This document shows, in pieces, positions 21,530 to 22,555 of a DNA stretch of 22,555 bases. The DNA is from Bacteroidales bacterium (GTDB lineage: Bacteria > Bacteroidota > Bacteroidia > Bacteroidales > P3). The stretch is from NCBI GenBank assembly GCA_900771365.1, contig CAAGNU010000240.1, positions 1 to 22,555 of the forward strand, in the 5' to 3' direction. The translations under genes and the position numbers were made by a program. Every line of letters begins with the position of its first letter. Position 1 is the first letter of the stretch. The notes beneath the pieces are model-generated. The model was not told the origin of the DNA and ran no database searches. It saw only the letters and a list, made by a program, of their open reading frames with translations.

Positions 21530-22471
21530 TTGTACCGAAGCATAGGTTCTGTGCTTGAAAGTAGGCTTGTATGACGTCGCGGCCAAAACAATCCTATCAA
21601 ACATCCTATCTCCGAAATACATTCTGTTGAACTTGTAGCAGAACTCGTCCAAATAATATTGCAGAAATTCCTCCTTGATGCCGTGATACATGTCCCTGAA
21701 GAGCGTTTTGGCGTTGGCTATCGCCACATGCACCCACGGAAGCCTCTTCGGGGCATCCTTCCCCGGCGTTGTCTGTCTGTCAGAGCCAGCAACGGCCTTC
21801 TCGACACCAGAATGCCCCGACAAGTTGTCCATCACCGCATAGGAATCCTTGTCCGCACATCTTTCAACGGATTCCTTGAATGTGTCTGATGCCAAGTCGG
21901 GTATCACTTTCATCTTGATATGCCCGCATTTACGGTCTTTCTTACCTTTCTTGGGATTCTCCACGGGTCCACTCTCTACCATGACGAGCACTTTGGAATT
22001 GCGCTGACTGCCAATGCCGCGTTTCAAATGCTCGTCCTCGTCCGTAGGGTCTTCCGTGGTAAAGTATCCCTCGTCAAGTTCGAAGGTGTCCTTCAGCACA
22101 TACTGCGAGTCTCGTTCCCCCATGACGCTGCGTATCTTGTGCACCATCTCCCATATAGGCTGATAGCGCTTGTGTCCGAGCTGGCGCTGTATCTCCTTTG
22201 CCGAAAACGTCTTCTTGGTAGCCGTCAGCAGATGAATGGCCGTAAACCAGTACATCAACGGGAGTTTGCTGCCGTGCATCACTGTGCCTGAGCGGAGCGT
22301 TATCTCCTTGCCGCACCTGCTGCATATCCACTTCTTGTTGTACTTGTCCCAGTACATCTTCTCGCATCCGCAGGCCGTGCATTTTAGGCCGTTCTCCTCG
22401 CGCTTCTCTTTCAGATACCGCTCGCAATCCTCCTCTGTTCTAAACCTTTGTGAAAACTCTAATAATTTCAT
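21521..22471 (-). CDS. IS1595-family transposase
   Basis: This is a 316-residue DDE-type transposase. The N-terminal zinc ribbon is visible as CTAC (C31, C34) and CSRC (C50, C53), followed by GKEITLRSGTVMHGSKLPLMYWFTAIHLL, the characteristic IS1595 segment. The catalytic core shows D133 in FELDEGYF, D215 in AVMDNLSGHSG, and WVHVAIANAKTLFRDMYHGIKEEFLQYYLDEFCYKFNRM, where N253 with K255 occupies the third catalytic position (DDN-K type). ATG 22471 is chosen: it begins the conserved MKLLEFSQRF and lies 18 nt after the -7 box, while the longer frame from 22519 runs through the promoter. The reading frame is intact, so the element could be active. Confidence 0.93.
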   Translation of the reverse strand: MKLLEFSQRFRTEEDCERYLKEKREENGLKCTACGCEKMYWDKYNKKWICSRCGKEITLRSGTVMHGSKLPLMYWFTAIHLLTATKKTFSAKEIQRQLGHKRYQPIWEMVHKIRSVMGERDSQYVLKDTFELDEGYFTTEDPTDEDEHLKRGIGSQRNSKVLVMVESGPVENPKKGKKDRKCGHIKMKVIPDLASDTFKESVERCADKDSYAVMDNLSGHSGVEKAVAGSDRQTTPGKDAPKRLPWVHVAIANAKTLFRDMYHGIKEEFLQYYLDEFCYKFNRMYFGDRMFDRIVLAATSYKPTFKHRTYASVQCG

Positions 22472-22489
22472 GTGCCATGTATTTGTCTG

Positions 22490-22520
22490 CAAAATTACGA
22501 ATTTTCTATGGTATGGCAAA
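22490..22520 (-). promoter_or_regulatory. Transposase promoter
   Basis: On the minus strand, TTTG (complement of 22517-22520), a 19-nt spacer and TAATTTTG (complement of 22490-22497) form a consensus Bacteroidetes promoter inside the insertion sequence, just within its right inverted repeat. Confidence 0.75.
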
Positions 22521-22537
22521 ATTTTTCTTCGGAATTT

Positions 22538-22552
22538 TGCGGATAATCATTA
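22538..22552 (+). repeat. Right terminal inverted repeat of the IS
   Basis: TGCGGATAATCATTA is the reverse complement of the left arm at 21515-21529 and lies upstream of the transposase promoter. The window ends three bases later. Confidence 0.85.
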
Positions 22553-22555
22553 AAA

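Larger units (their letters stand above)
21515..22552 (-). mobile_element. IS1595-family insertion sequence (ISPna2-like)
   Basis: A transposase gene fills an element of about 1.04 kb bounded by inverted repeats. TAATGATTATCCGCA at 21515-21529 is the exact reverse complement of 22538-22552. After a 5-nt mismatch block the match resumes with CCGAAG/CTTCGG (21535-21540, 22527-22532). Size and single-gene content fit the IS1595 family. The right flank ends three bases beyond the repeat, so an 8-bp target duplication cannot be checked. Confidence 0.88.

Noticed and set aside
1..22555. tRNA, rRNA or riboswitch genes
   Set aside because: No cloverleaf with a GTTCRANNC arm, no rRNA stretch and no familiar riboswitch core was recognised in the intergenic regions; a covariance-model scan was not possible.

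Overview
The window looks like a chromosomal segment of a Bacteroidales bacterium, probably Prevotellaceae- or Porphyromonadaceae-like. Three things point there. At least ten intergenic sites match the Bacteroidetes sigma-ABfr promoter (TTTG or TTG, about 19 nt, then TAnnTTTG). Two proteins carry type IX secretion (T9SS) C-terminal sorting domains and a third resembles the T9SS protein PorE. Shine-Dalgarno sequences are weak or absent. Coding DNA is moderately GC-rich and the intergenic DNA is AT-rich.

Layout. 1-1127: a T9SS cargo gene without its 5' end, next to a leftward promoter that probably belongs to an element lying off the window. 1151-1271: two adjacent inverted repeats. 1358-2871: recX and a DUF3078 outer-membrane protein gene, overlapping by ATGA. 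2987-3793 (minus): a DUF62-type SAM hydroxide adenosyltransferase, divergent from sufC. 3981-9688 (plus): sufC, sufD, a PorE-like TPR/PD40 protein lacking the OmpA domain, and an MsbA-type ABC exporter. 15751-9726 (minus): a probable five-gene operon of membrane-anchored endonuclease/exonuclease/phosphatase protein, endonuclease III, BatA-type VWA protein, and the ATPase and permease of a NatAB-like ABC exporter. 15952-17378 (plus): a small outer-membrane protein and shikimate dehydrogenase, with copies of one intergenic repeat on either side of the small gene. 18759-17584 (minus): a second T9SS cargo protein, divergent from 18922-21140 (plus), a PlsC-like acyltransferase and prfA (release factor 1) ending at a strong terminator.

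21200-22555 is the accessory part. A consensus promoter leads into three copies of a palindrome spaced exactly 22 bp apart, then a 19-codon open frame that looks like the start of a lost gene. Next comes an almost complete IS1595-family (ISPna2-like) insertion sequence whose transposase stop codon lies inside its terminal inverted repeat.

Most genes are housekeeping: Fe-S cluster assembly, DNA repair, translation termination, aromatic amino-acid synthesis and envelope biogenesis. I did not find a complete undescribed multi-gene system. The best leads are the phased palindromes with the broken gene (21211-21370), the probable leaderless transcripts, the OmpA-less PorE-like protein inside the suf cluster, and the paired intergenic repeats. 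Products are recognised by eye from motifs; no database search was run.
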